DNA of 64,000 nt, from positions 1 through 64,000 of the forward strand of contig JAWHQI010001219.1 in the NCBI GenBank assembly GCA_033032865.1, read 5' to 3'. This DNA comes from Dactylorhiza incarnata (Eukaryota; Streptophyta; Magnoliopsida; Asparagales; Orchidaceae). Below are positions 32,544 to 41,881 of this stretch, one piece after another (the first letter of the stretch is position 1; each line of letters starts with the position of its first letter). The notes beneath the pieces are model-generated. The model saw only the letters and a list, made by a program, of their open reading frames with translations, made no database searches and had not been told where the DNA came from. Both the position numbers and the translations under genes were made by a program.

Positions 32544-34361
32544 CTATGAGCGCTGATGAGATCTAGGTTCCTTAGCTTGGGCAATTGCAGCGTTGTTGTC
32601 ACAGTAGAGAACTACGGGATCAACAATGCTAGGAACTACATCTAGCTCGCCGTTGAATTTCCTAATCCACACAGCCTCCTTTGTCGCATTTGCGGCTGCA
32701 ATATACTCGGCTTTTGTCGTAGAATCGGCAGCTGTCTCCTGCTTGGAACTCTTCCAGCTTACAGCTCCTCCATTAAGGCAAAATACAAAACCTGATTGGG
32801 ACTTTGAATCGTCCCTATCAGTTTGGAAGCTAGCATCCGTGTAACCATTTACAATGAGCTCTTCCTCTCCACCATACACCAAGAACATAACCTTAGTCCT
32901 TCTCAAGTACTTTAGGATATTCTTGACAGCTATCCAGTGACCATCACCAGGATCAGACTGATACCTCCTCGTCATGCTCAAAGCATAAGAGACATCGGGT
33001 CGAGTGCATAACATTGCGTACATGATTGATCCAATTGCCGAAGCATATGGAATCATCTTCATGCGGTCCTTATCTTCCAAAGATTTAGGACACTGGTCCT
33101 TAGAGAGACTCACACCATGTGACATGGGTAAGAATCCTTTCTTGGACTCAAGCATGTTGAACCGTTTCAACACCTTGTCAATGTATGTACTCTGGGTCAA
33201 ACCCAGCAACTTTTTTGATCTATCTCTATAGATCTTAATACCAAGTATGTAAGTCGCTTCACCTAAGTCTTTCATAGAAAAGCAGTTCCTTAGGTTGTTC
33301 TTAACAACTTGCAGGGTCAGAATGTCATTCCCGATCAGCAGTATGTCATCTACATACAATATCAGGAAGACAACAATGCTCCCACTAATCTTCTTGTAAA
33401 CACAAGGCTCATCTTCGTACTTGATGAAACCAAACTCTTTGATCTTCTCATCAAAACGCAGATTCCAACTTCGAGAAGCTTGTTTCAATCCATAAATGGA
33501 TCGATTCAACTTGCATATTTTAGTGGCTTCACTTGGAGATTCAAAACCCTCGGGTTGTGTCATGTACACTTCCTCAAGGAGGTTTCCATTAAGGAAAGCC
33601 GTTTTGACATCCATTTTCCAGATCTCGTAGTCATAATACACAACAATAGCAACTAGAATTCTGATGGACTTGAACATAGCTACAGGGGAAAAGGTTTCAT
33701 CATAGTCAACACCATGAATTTGCCTGAAACCTTTAGCCACCAGCCGGCCTTTGAATGTCTGTACATTCCCATCCATGTCGGTCTTCTTCTTGAAGACCCA
33801 CATGCACCCTATGGGTCGTATCCCTTCAGGTGGTTCCACCAAGGTACAAACTTGGTTTGTGTACATGGAGTCCATTTCAGATTTCATGGCCTCAAGCCAC
33901 TTCTCGGAGTCTGGTCCATTCATAGCCTCTTGGTAGGTTGCAGGCTCATCATCATGATCCATAAGCAACACATTACCTATTTGAGTCATGAGAAATCCAT
34001 ATCTCTCAGGCTCAAATCTTGGTCTACCAGATATAGGTAGGACTTGTGTTTCTTGAGCAGGATCTCCATCTACAACTTCTTCTAGTCCTTGCTCAGGTTC
34101 CAATTCCGGTTCGTTCATTATTTGTGGCTCTTGAACTTCTTCAAGTTCTACCTTCGCAGTCTTTCTGGATAAGAACTCTTTCTCCAAAATGACACCAGTC
34201 CTTGCAACAAACACTTTGCCCTCAGACGGCAAGTAGAAGTAGTATCCTTTATTTTCCCTGGGATACCCCACTAGATAATATTTATCTGATTTGGGTTCCA
34301 GCTTGTCATGGATTTGACGTCGCATGTATGCCTCACAACCCCAAATCTTGATGAACGACAT
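32544..34361 (-). CDS. CopA integrase C-term, reverse transcriptase and RNase H (605 aa)
   Basis: This long open frame is the C-terminal half of a copia polyprotein. Residues 1-60 match the end of integrase (IKIWGCEAYMRR, YYLVGYPRENKGYYFY). An acidic linker follows to about 140, then reverse transcriptase (VFKKKTDMDGNVQTFKGRLV near 189-208, KMDVKTAFLNGNL at 249-261, YVDD at 336-339) and RNase H (GYTDASFQTDRDD and TKAEYIAA). The YVDD catalytic motif is intact. The start is only the first Met after a broken region; the true polyprotein began upstream. The final RNase H part is lost behind a stop. The enzyme would copy element RNA into DNA if the polyprotein were intact; it is not. Confidence 0.9.
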   Translation of the reverse strand: MSFIKIWGCEAYMRRQIHDKLEPKSDKYYLVGYPRENKGYYFYLPSEGKVFVARTGVILEKEFLSRKTAKVELEEVQEPQIMNEPELEPEQGLEEVVDGDPAQETQVLPISGRPRFEPERYGFLMTQIGNVLLMDHDDEPATYQEAMNGPDSEKWLEAMKSEMDSMYTNQVCTLVEPPEGIRPIGCMWVFKKKTDMDGNVQTFKGRLVAKGFRQIHGVDYDETFSPVAMFKSIRILVAIVVYYDYEIWKMDVKTAFLNGNLLEEVYMTQPEGFESPSEATKICKLNRSIYGLKQASRSWNLRFDEKIKEFGFIKYEDEPCVYKKISGSIVVFLILYVDDILLIGNDILTLQVVKNNLRNCFSMKDLGEATYILGIKIYRDRSKKLLGLTQSTYIDKVLKRFNMLESKKGFLPMSHGVSLSKDQCPKSLEDKDRMKMIPYASAIGSIMYAMLCTRPDVSYALSMTRRYQSDPGDGHWIAVKNILKYLRRTKVMFLVYGGEEELIVNGYTDASFQTDRDDSKSQSGFVFCLNGGAVSWKSSKQETAADSTTKAEYIAAANATKEAVWIRKFNGELDVVPSIVDPVVLYCDNNAAIAQAKEPRSHQRS

Positions 34362-34645
34362 ACTAGGATGCTTCCCAGTCCATATCTCATATGGTGTCTT
34401 AAGAACCGTTTTCGTTGGAACTCAATTTAGTGTGAAAGCAGCAGTCTCTAAAGCAAAACCCCAAAAGGAAACGGGCAAATCTGCATGACTCATCATCGAT
34501 CGCACCATGTCTAACAAGGTATGATTCCTCCTCTCAGAAACACCATTATGTTGAGGTGTTCCGGGCGGAGTAGTTGTGATACAATACCACACTCTTTCAG
34601 ATGATGACGAAACTCATGACTTAGATATTGGCCACCTCGATCAGA

Positions 34646-35425
34646 TCAGAGTGCTTTTATCCTTTTTCCCAGTTGGTTTTCTACTTCATTCTTAAACACT
34701 TTGAACTTTTCAAAGGTCTCGGATTTGTTCTTCATAAGAAACACGTATCCGTATCTACTGAAGTCATTAGTAAATGTAATGAAGTAGTAGAACCCACCTC
34801 TAGCCATTGAACTCGTGGGTCCGCATACATCACTATGTATTATACCCAAGAGATCATCAGCCCTCTCATTACAACTAGTGAAAGCAGCTTTCGTCATCTT
34901 GCCTAATAAACATGACTCGCATCTCTCAAATGATTCATAATCAAATGAGTCCAGTAGTCCATTTTTATGGAGCTTGGATATGCGTTTCTCGTTTTTATGG
35001 CCTAAACGACAATGCCAAAGGTACGTAGGATTTGAATCATTTGTTTTTAGTCTTTTAGCATTTTCTACATTATAGATCGGATGGTCTAAGTTCAAAACAT
35101 ATAAACCATTAAACAATTGGGCTACACCATAACAAACATCATTCATAAAAATCGAACAACAAATGTTCTTAATTATAAATGAAAAGCCTTTCATGTCAAG
35201 ACATGATATGGATATAATGTTTCTAGTTATGGCTGGAACAAAATAACAGTTATATAATTCTATTACAAGCCCAGTGGGCAAAGAAAGACAATAGACACCA
35301 ACGGCGACGGCAGCAACTCTTGCTCCATTCCTGACGCGCAGGTCTACCTCCCCTTTACCCAGCATTCTTCTCCTTCTCAGTTCCTGCACATTTGTACAAA
35401 TGTGAGAACCGCATCCGGTATCCAA
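34646..35425 (-). pseudogene. CopA protease and integrase N-terminal half
   Basis: The frame begins next to the protease motif LDTGCGSHICTN. It continues through the integrase zinc-binding region (WHCRLGH... CESCLLGK) and the first catalytic Asp (IHSDVCGP). An in-frame TGA at 34646-34648 stands where CGA is expected, just before SDRGGQYLSHEF, which carries the second catalytic Asp. Downstream there are a one-base loss before PPGTPQHNGVSE and another TGA at 34422-34424 in place of a probable CGA. Integrase is therefore inactive. Confidence 0.85.
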
Positions 35426-35428
35426 TAC

Positions 35429-36322
35429 CTAAGATGAAGGAGCAGAAAGGTTTATCTCTATAACATAAATACCTGAAGTGGAAGTCACACTTCCCTTCTT
35501 CTTTTGCAGATCCTCAATATAAAGGGGACAGTTCCGCCTCCAATGCCCAGCCTTACCGCAGTGGTGGCACTTTCCTTCCTTCGCCAGACCTTTCTTTTTC
35601 AGTGCAGAAGATTTGGGATCAAGATGAGACTTAGATCCTATCTTCGTCTTCTTGAATCCCTTAGTCTTGCCCTTGCTTTTATGCACCATCAGTATGGGGC
35701 TAGCAGGCTTGACCTTCTTCATATTATTTTCAGTAGTTCGCAACATGCCTAGGAGCTCGGGCAGTGTCTTGTCTATTTCATTCATGTTATAGTTGAAGAC
35801 GAACTGCTCATAACTGTCCGACAACGATTGCAGGATCAGATCCGTGGCCAACTCTTGGCCCACGGGAAAACCCAGTCTTTCAAGGTTCTCGATATACCCA
35901 ATTATCTTGAGTACGTGAGTCCCTACTGAGTCTCGAGCTCCCATTTTGAACTGGAATAATGCCTTGGATATGTCAAACCTCTCTTGCCAGGCTTGCCCCT
36001 CGAACATTTTCTTGAGGTGCCCGATTATCTCATAACCACACATGCTCTCGTGTTGCTTCTGAAGCTCAGAGGACATGGTAGCAAGCATGAGGCATTCCAC
36101 ATCCAAGGTATCATCCTGATACTTCTTGTAAGCATCTCTATCTGCTCTCGAAGCATTTCCGGTCGGCTCCGTGGGGGCTTCACCTTCCAAGACATAGAGC
36201 TTGCGCTCTTTCCTGAGAACAATTCTCAGGTTCCTATACAAGTCGAGGAAGTTCGTCCCGTTGAGCTTGTCCTTCTCAAGAATAGCTCTCAGGGACAGGG
36301 TGGAGTGAGATCCACTTGCCAT
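35429..36322 (-). CDS. CopA Gag (297 aa)
   Basis: Copia Gag with a helical capsid-type region (RAILEKDKLNGTNFLDLYRN at the start; GQAWQERFDISKALFQFKMG in the middle) and one zinc knuckle CHHCGKAGHWRRNC near residue 256. ATG at 36322 follows a leader of about 1 kb. The frame is open to a TAG at 35429 that directly precedes the protease motif in the same frame. The position suggests TGG changed to TAG, separating Gag from Pol. Nucleocapsid and capsid roles are inferred from the family. Confidence 0.85.
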   Translation of the reverse strand: MASGSHSTLSLRAILEKDKLNGTNFLDLYRNLRIVLRKERKLYVLEGEAPTEPTGNASRADRDAYKKYQDDTLDVECLMLATMSSELQKQHESMCGYEIIGHLKKMFEGQAWQERFDISKALFQFKMGARDSVGTHVLKIIGYIENLERLGFPVGQELATDLILQSLSDSYEQFVFNYNMNEIDKTLPELLGMLRTTENNMKKVKPASPILMVHKSKGKTKGFKKTKIGSKSHLDPKSSALKKKGLAKEGKCHHCGKAGHWRRNCPLYIEDLQKKKGSVTSTSGIYVIEINLSAPSS

Positions 36323-37382
36323 GGAAATTCTACAATGAATTCACAAAACTTTTAGTACTGTATTTCGAAATACATTTTATATTAATAAGGACTTTTATTA
36401 AAAGCTCCCACTATTTATAATCAAACCGAAAACCCTTTAATTCGATTCGGAGAGTTTATGCGAGCTACTCTCTTAGTGGACAAGATCCATATTTCACCAA
36501 CACAACGAGTCCGCTTTCGCGTTCCTCTCATAATGTGGTTATTTAGGTAGACAACATTTGTCAATTGCATCACGATGCAACTCTTGTATGGTTGGTGAAT
36601 AACTCTTTATTCGCATCCATCATATGAAGCATGCCAACCCTATGCCTCTAGGAACTCAACCTTTGAGGTCACCTAGTTAAGATTGACCCGATGTCGACAG
36701 TGGGATATCACAATTATTCGCTCGCACCCTTACCAAGATAGATTAATGCACCTTGCTTTGGCAAGCCCACACTTCATCGATCGAGGCAGGAAGAGTGTCA
36801 TCCATCGGAAGGCATCTGTATACTTAATATTGGATAAGGGATTTTATCTTTCAATAGATGAACATTTCATCGTGATTAACATTTAATCACCATGCACATA
36901 CACAAAACAAATGCATCCCCTATGTGCACATAAAAGGATTATCAACATTTTGATAAAAGGGGGTTAAATCTGAATACTTTGAACACTTCTAACTCTTCAT
37001 ATTTACATGCATTGAACACAAGCAAAGCAACTCCACTTATGCAGTAGACAAGCTCGTCTCTCAATGTCAGATTCAATAATCTAAACATTTGGTTTCACAA
37101 AACATTTTGAGGGACGGTTACTACAGAGGAGAAACAATCTCCGAAACATGAAAATCGCAATGCAATCACATGCATTCCTGGCGGGGTTCCAAGGGGCTGC
37201 GCCCCTGGCGGGTTCTTAGGGGCAGAGCCCCTAACGGGGTGCGGGTAGAGCCCCGACCAAAATTTTGAAATCCCACCACCATAACCCACACAAAACCACA
37301 TCAAATGTGATGTTCCAAGAAGAAATCTATACACTTAGAACGCTTCCAAATTTCTAGATTTGCACGCACTTGATCGCAACCT
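36323..37382 (-). other. CopA 5' leader
   Basis: Untranslated sequence between primer site and gag. It contains the GC-rich module shared with SoloG at about 37140-37250 (nested hairpins such as GGGGCTCTGCCCC) and no credible ORF on either strand. Confidence 0.75.
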
Positions 37383-37395
37383 GGCTCTGATACCA
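37383..37395 (-). promoter_or_regulatory. Primer-binding site of CopA
   Basis: On the minus strand TGGTATCAGAGCC follows the LTR end CCCAACA after one base; complementary to initiator tRNA-Met. Confidence 0.9.
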
Positions 37396-37396
37396 C

Positions 37397-38546
37397 TGTT
37401 GGGTTTTTCTAAATGCCATTAATAATGACATGAACACATCAAATGTGCGCAGCGAATGAAATCTAGAACAACCCAAAGAGTAAGGATCTTGGGGATCTCA
37501 TGAATTAAAAGATTAGGAAAGCAGAATGCAATATACCTTCGCGGGATTGAGTCAATACTCAACCAAGGTGCTCCAAAGAGAAATCCGAAAATCTTCCTTT
37601 GAGTTCTTCAAGAATCGAAATGGATCGATCCCTCTATAGAAGTCCACACAAGCAAAAGGAGAACCCTAGCTTCTTGTCGTACAAGAACTAGGTCGGAGAA
37701 GGAAGCTCTCAACGTCCCCACGGACTTCTAGGTCCGATCCAGAGGAGGCGGCGACCAGCGGTGGCGGAATACGATTGGCGGATGGGAAGATCGAGATGCC
37801 CTCGCGTGGAATAGTTTCGATCGGCTTCTCGTCTAAAATCGCGAAAAGATTAAGTTTTTCCCGTATGCTTCGAAGACCTAATCGCGTTCCTTTTATACGC
37901 AAGGTATAAAACAGGCTATCCGCAGACCAGAGGAAAAACAGAACATTTCTGTATAGATTTACACAATAGCCGAATTCGACAATTCGACTAAACATTATAA
38001 CAGAATTCGACTATATACAATAACCGATTTCGTCTATATGCTATAGCCGATTTGACTATATACAATAACTGAATTCATCTATATAAATTCGGCTATATGA
38101 TTTCAACGAAACAATTTCGTCTATATAAATTCGGCGAAACACATTAGCTGAATTTGTCACTTATTCAACTAAACACTTTAGCCGAATTTGACTTAGCCGA
38201 ATTTGACTTAGCCGAATTCGTCTAAACCCTTTTGCTGAATTCGTCTATATCCTTTAGCCGAATTCGTCTAAACCCTTCAGCCGAATTCGTCTAAACCCAT
38301 TAGCCAAATTATCTAGTATAGATCCATTCGTTTAAACACTTTAAACGATTTCCTTTTGAGACATTCTCAACTTGATTCCAAGCAGTCACAGGATTGGTCC
38401 TTCACTCATATCCAATATGAAAAAGGCCAATACAATCCATTCTCCAATTTCTCCAAATGCTTTTATGTGCGACCCTATAGGATCATATTGCGTTGGTAGT
38501 AAGACTAACTGTTGATTGCTTTGAGATCACCTCAGAAACTCCAACA
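37397..38546 (-). mobile_element. CopA 5' LTR
   Basis: 1150 bp, TGTTGGAG (38546) to CCCAACA (37397) on the minus strand, with the same TATA region and AATTCG repeat array as the 3' LTR. Differences from it are spread evenly, as expected from age. The + strand ORFs here are chance frames. Confidence 0.95.
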
Positions 38547-38551
38547 TTCTG

Positions 38552-39204
38552 GTCATCTAGAATAAAGGCCCTCTTAAGTTTCTCGGAGTGGTGGAATTAA
38601 GGTTTCTAAATCAATGTTGAGAGAGGAACAAAATTGACTTTTTAGAGCTAAACACCAACCGTCGGTGTTAATGCTAACGCTTGGAATTACTATTAACATC
38701 CAACTTTACTGCTTAAGGCAATGATTTTGGTGCATGAATCCTCAAACTGGGAAAGAGATTATGTAATTTAGGTAACTTTCATTTTAGGCAACACTAACGC
38801 CGAGCGGTAGACATAACACTTAGCGTCAGTAACAATCATTCCCGATATAGTTCTTCAATCTCGCCTATGTTCAATTCAGGCATCTCTATCGTCTTGCAAT
38901 AAGTCTATCGCTTGGCAGAATCTTCATTCCAGATTTGCTCTTCTATCCCCTCCAGAATTTTCTTTTGAATTGATTTTTAGAGTGTCTGCATATTCTAAGG
39001 CTAACACAAGCATTAGCAATACTGTCTCGCGGTAGTGGACAATTCTTCTTCTTTGGCCAAGTGCAATACTCAATTCAACTTATAGCATCCTACTGACATA
39101 CGTGTTAATTCCTGCATACTATAAACACAAGACAAACTTGATCGAGTACAATATGAGATTTGTTATTCTCAAACCAAAGAGATCCGGAAAACCATGTTTC
39201 AACA
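38552..39204 (-). mobile_element. SIRE-X LTR, 5' terminal piece (3 of 3)
   Basis: On the minus strand the LTR starts TGTTGAAACATGG at 39204, next to the polypurine tract AAAAGGGGGAGAT (39205-39217). With the pieces at 28376-28960 and 20604-20635 it makes one LTR of about 1270 bp. The element's body lay to the right. Confidence 0.8.
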
Positions 39205-39613
39205 ATCTCCCCCTTTTAATAATAACAAATCCACTAATGAGAAATCAGTCCAGTAAGATTATGTTTTTGTTTATAGAGAAGTGATTACATATAGCATTTT
39301 GCATTCTTAATTTTAGAACTCCCGCTATATAAGTGTTCCCCCTAGATTTCTAAGATTATTTCCCCCCTTTATCCATAGATTCATTCTCCCCCTTAATATT
39401 TAGATTTCTCAATTTACTCTCCCCCTTTTGTTATTAGCAAATGTGGGTAGAGGGGAATATTGACATGAAAGAAGGAAAGGGTGTAATGGAACACTTGTCG
39501 GAGATTACTTAGTTAAAAAATATATGTATGATCGAGCAAGAGTAATAAAAATAGCAAGAGAATTGATTAAGAATTTAGAATATAACCACTTATTAAAAAA
39601 TAGTAATACCACT
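39205..39613 (-). other. SIRE-X 3' internal remnant with repeated polypurine tracts
   Basis: No ORF. Besides the tract next to the LTR, several C-rich tracts (minus-strand AAGGGGGAG or similar) occur near 39346, 39361, 39386 and 39419. Where SIRE-X ends and older DNA begins is not visible; it is probably by 39500-39613. Confidence 0.55.
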
Positions 39614-40131
39614 TGTTGGTAGATGAAGATTGTTTGCACGAAAGTCTGCGACCTCTCGTTTTTAGTCAAAGAAGGCAGTTCCAGCGGTCTCAGTTTTAGG
39701 AGACTGCCTAGATTGCCTGCCTCCTCTCCAGCAATTCTACTAAGGCACAAGCGGCCAGCCTCCAGTCACACCGCCAGACCGCACGGTCTGGTGTTTTTTC
39801 TACTTTTTATTATTAGCACCTCATATCTCTGCCCCGGTTCTCCTGTACCTTGGGCAGCCCGTAATTTTTTGGATCTGTCCAATTGGGCAGCCTCCGCGTC
39901 TATAAATAGAGGGGTATGGGTACCAGAAAAGGGACTTTTTCATCGAGCCTCCAGCTTACGACCTGTGTAAGCGGTCATGAATTCTGTCACTTTTCTACCT
40001 CTCACTCTGGCCTGAACTAGTTACTCCTTATATTTTCTTTTCGAGATCAATTCGAGAGAGCTGATTAGCATCGCTAACTGTTACATAGAAAGGGAAATCA
40101 ATAACCCCACATATGTCTCTAACCTGACATG
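39614..40131 (+). mobile_element. LTR-like segment upstream of TAT1
   Basis: A plus-strand TATA box (CTATAAATAG) near 39900 is followed by leader-like sequence. TGTTGG at 39614 and a CA near 40131 could be LTR ends, but there is no partner LTR, primer site or duplication to prove it. Confidence 0.35.
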
Positions 40132-41118
40132 CAAAGCTGGCCAGAAAGGCTTTGCAGTTTTTATCCATCCCCGCCATCGTCAAAACCGCTGCGCCAGGAT
40201 TTCCACCCTACAACCCAAAGGGGAAGGAATTTCTTCCATAACTGTTTCCATCTAGGAAATCAGCAATTCCAACCCAAAGGGTCTTTGCTAACAACCTCGA
40301 CTGCCCTGACTCTGCAATCCACACTTGTTCATCATGTCCAGTACATCCAGCCACCTCTTCCGACCTCGCCTCAACCTCTCTTCAATGATTCGCAAGAGTC
40401 TTTTACCGATCTCAGTATCTCCATGAGCGAGGTAATTCAAATCCTACAGAAGCAACCCTTTTATTAAAGGCTTGCCCCGTTCAACTCAGATCCAAAGACC
40501 GGAAATCCATCCCTCTACTGTGAGCGTCATAGGGAGAGTGGTCATACGACTGAGAATTGCAGATATATCCATCTGCTGGTGGAGAGGCTCCTAAAGGAAG
40601 GAAAATGTCAAGATCTGTTCCAAAAAGGAAACGCTTCCAAGGCTTCAACCTCCAATAACAAGGAGGTAGTAGAAGTCCACTGGGAGTGTGATGAAGTAGA
40701 TGATGTTGGCCAACTTGGAAATATCAGATATCTAGATGAATGTGTGGATGCAAATGATGAAGGTGCTTTGGGTCGCCTCTTCTGCATCCATGGAGGCGCA
40801 GGACTTGAGTCCTCCAGGAAAGCTAGCCTCGCTAGTGTCTATAAATCAGAAGTAACTTCTACCTACTCTTCAGCCCCAATTCGAGGAATAATGACCTTTG
40901 GACAAGAAGACCATTCTCCAACCACCAATTCTTTCAACGACGCAGTCGTTGTCAAAGTGGAAATCGAGAACTATACCGTAGAAAAAATCCTAGTAGATAC
41001 CGGGAGCTCAGTGAATGTGCTCTTCAAATATGCTTTTGAATCATTGAAGACTGGAAAGGTTCTTCTCCCTACCGAAGGGCTACTCTACGGTTTCTCAGGG
41101 AAGAAGAAGAAAGTGTAA
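40132..41118 (+). pseudogene. TAT1 Gag C-terminus and protease (gypsy, Tat-like)
   Basis: One frame with an in-frame TAA at about 40465 encodes the C-terminal Gag of a Tat/Ogre-type gypsy element. The zinc-finger-like motif is YCERHRESGHTTENC, followed by helical VERLLKEGKC. Retropepsin follows with active-site LVDTGSSVNVLF near 40990-41030. The frame stops at 41116 and resumes in 41119-41379 with the protease C-terminal part (YNKIVGRPVLNEYQVVVSTYH). The lineage call rests on these motif patterns. Capsid and nucleocapsid sequence 5' of this is eroded. Not functional. Confidence 0.75.
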
Positions 41119-41786
41119 GGAGTCATCACTCTCTCGGTGACACTGGGAGGTATCGTGAAGCTGGTAAAATTCATAGTCGTTGAGGCTCAGAGCAGCTACA
41201 ACAAGATCGTTGGGAGGCCAGTGCTGAATGAATATCAAGTGGTAGTTTCAACCTACCATCAGGCCATAGAGTTCACTTTAAACAGCAAGCAATACCAGAT
41301 CAGGAGTGATCAGAGGAATGCTAGAGAATGCTGTCAGAATTGTCAACATAATCGAGTTATACCTTCTTCAGGTAGATGAGGTCTCTTCAGCACCTCAAGT
41401 TTTTGACCTAGCCAAAGGAGTAGAAGATATTGAAGAAGAAGATGCAAGAGATGGAGTTTGCTTGGAACCTGCCCAAGAAACTCAAGCTGTATCCATCGGC
41501 AAGGAAGATGAGTGAAAGAAGCTCTCAATCAATGCTGAATTACCTGAAGCTGAAAAGAGTCAACTAATCTCCTGCCTTCTGAAGAACATAGATGTCTTCG
41601 CTTGGTCAGTGGACTATATGCCAGGAGTTGATCCTTATGTTGCTTACCATCACATCAACATCAGTCCCAACTTCATCCCAATCAAGCAAAAGAATAGAGC
41701 AGTGGCAGAGACCCTTGCTCAGCCGATTCGGGAGGAGGTAGAGAAGATGCTGAAGGCCAAATTTATTCATGAAATTCAATACCCAG
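41119..41786 (+). pseudogene. TAT1 protease end and reverse transcriptase start, truncated
   Basis: After the protease end (to about 41330) an acidic spacer leads into the first segment of gypsy reverse transcriptase: FAWSVDYMPGVDP near 41597-41632, IPIKQKNRA, then REEVEKMLKAKFIHEIQYP. Coding ends exactly where the SIRE-Y LTR begins at 41787, before any catalytic residue. Stops near 41376 and 41514 break the frame. Confidence 0.75.
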
Positions 41787-41881
41787 TGAAAGTACACAGT
41801 TAACCTCACTAGAATTCTCTAGAGGGGGGTGAAAAGAGATTTAAAAATATTTTGTGCAAAGTTAATAAATATATATATATA
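41787..41881 (-). mobile_element. SIRE-Y 3' LTR, terminal 95 bases
   Basis: The segment starting TGAAAGTACACAG matches 63574-63668 (the end of the SIRE-Y 5' LTR) with about two differences up to a TA microsatellite, where Hel-L begins. The flank CCCAG (41782-41786) is the candidate target site; its partner lies outside the window. The remaining LTR sequence was not found before 49266. Confidence 0.75.

Larger units (their letters stand above)
28961..38546 (-). mobile_element. CopA, complete but decayed Ty1/copia element
   Basis: On the minus strand the order is 5' LTR (38546-37397), primer site, leader, gag, protease-integrase, reverse transcriptase-RNase H, 3' untranslated region, polypurine tract and 3' LTR (30094-28961). 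Flanking TTCCG/TTCTG is a target duplication with one mismatch. The LTRs differ by roughly 5 percent by eye, so it is older than LARD1. FB5S is inserted between pol and the 3' LTR. Confidence 0.95.

Noticed and set aside
33309..34040. Plus-strand ORFs across CopA pol
   Set aside because: Antisense shadows of a reverse transcriptase frame with clear motifs on the minus strand.
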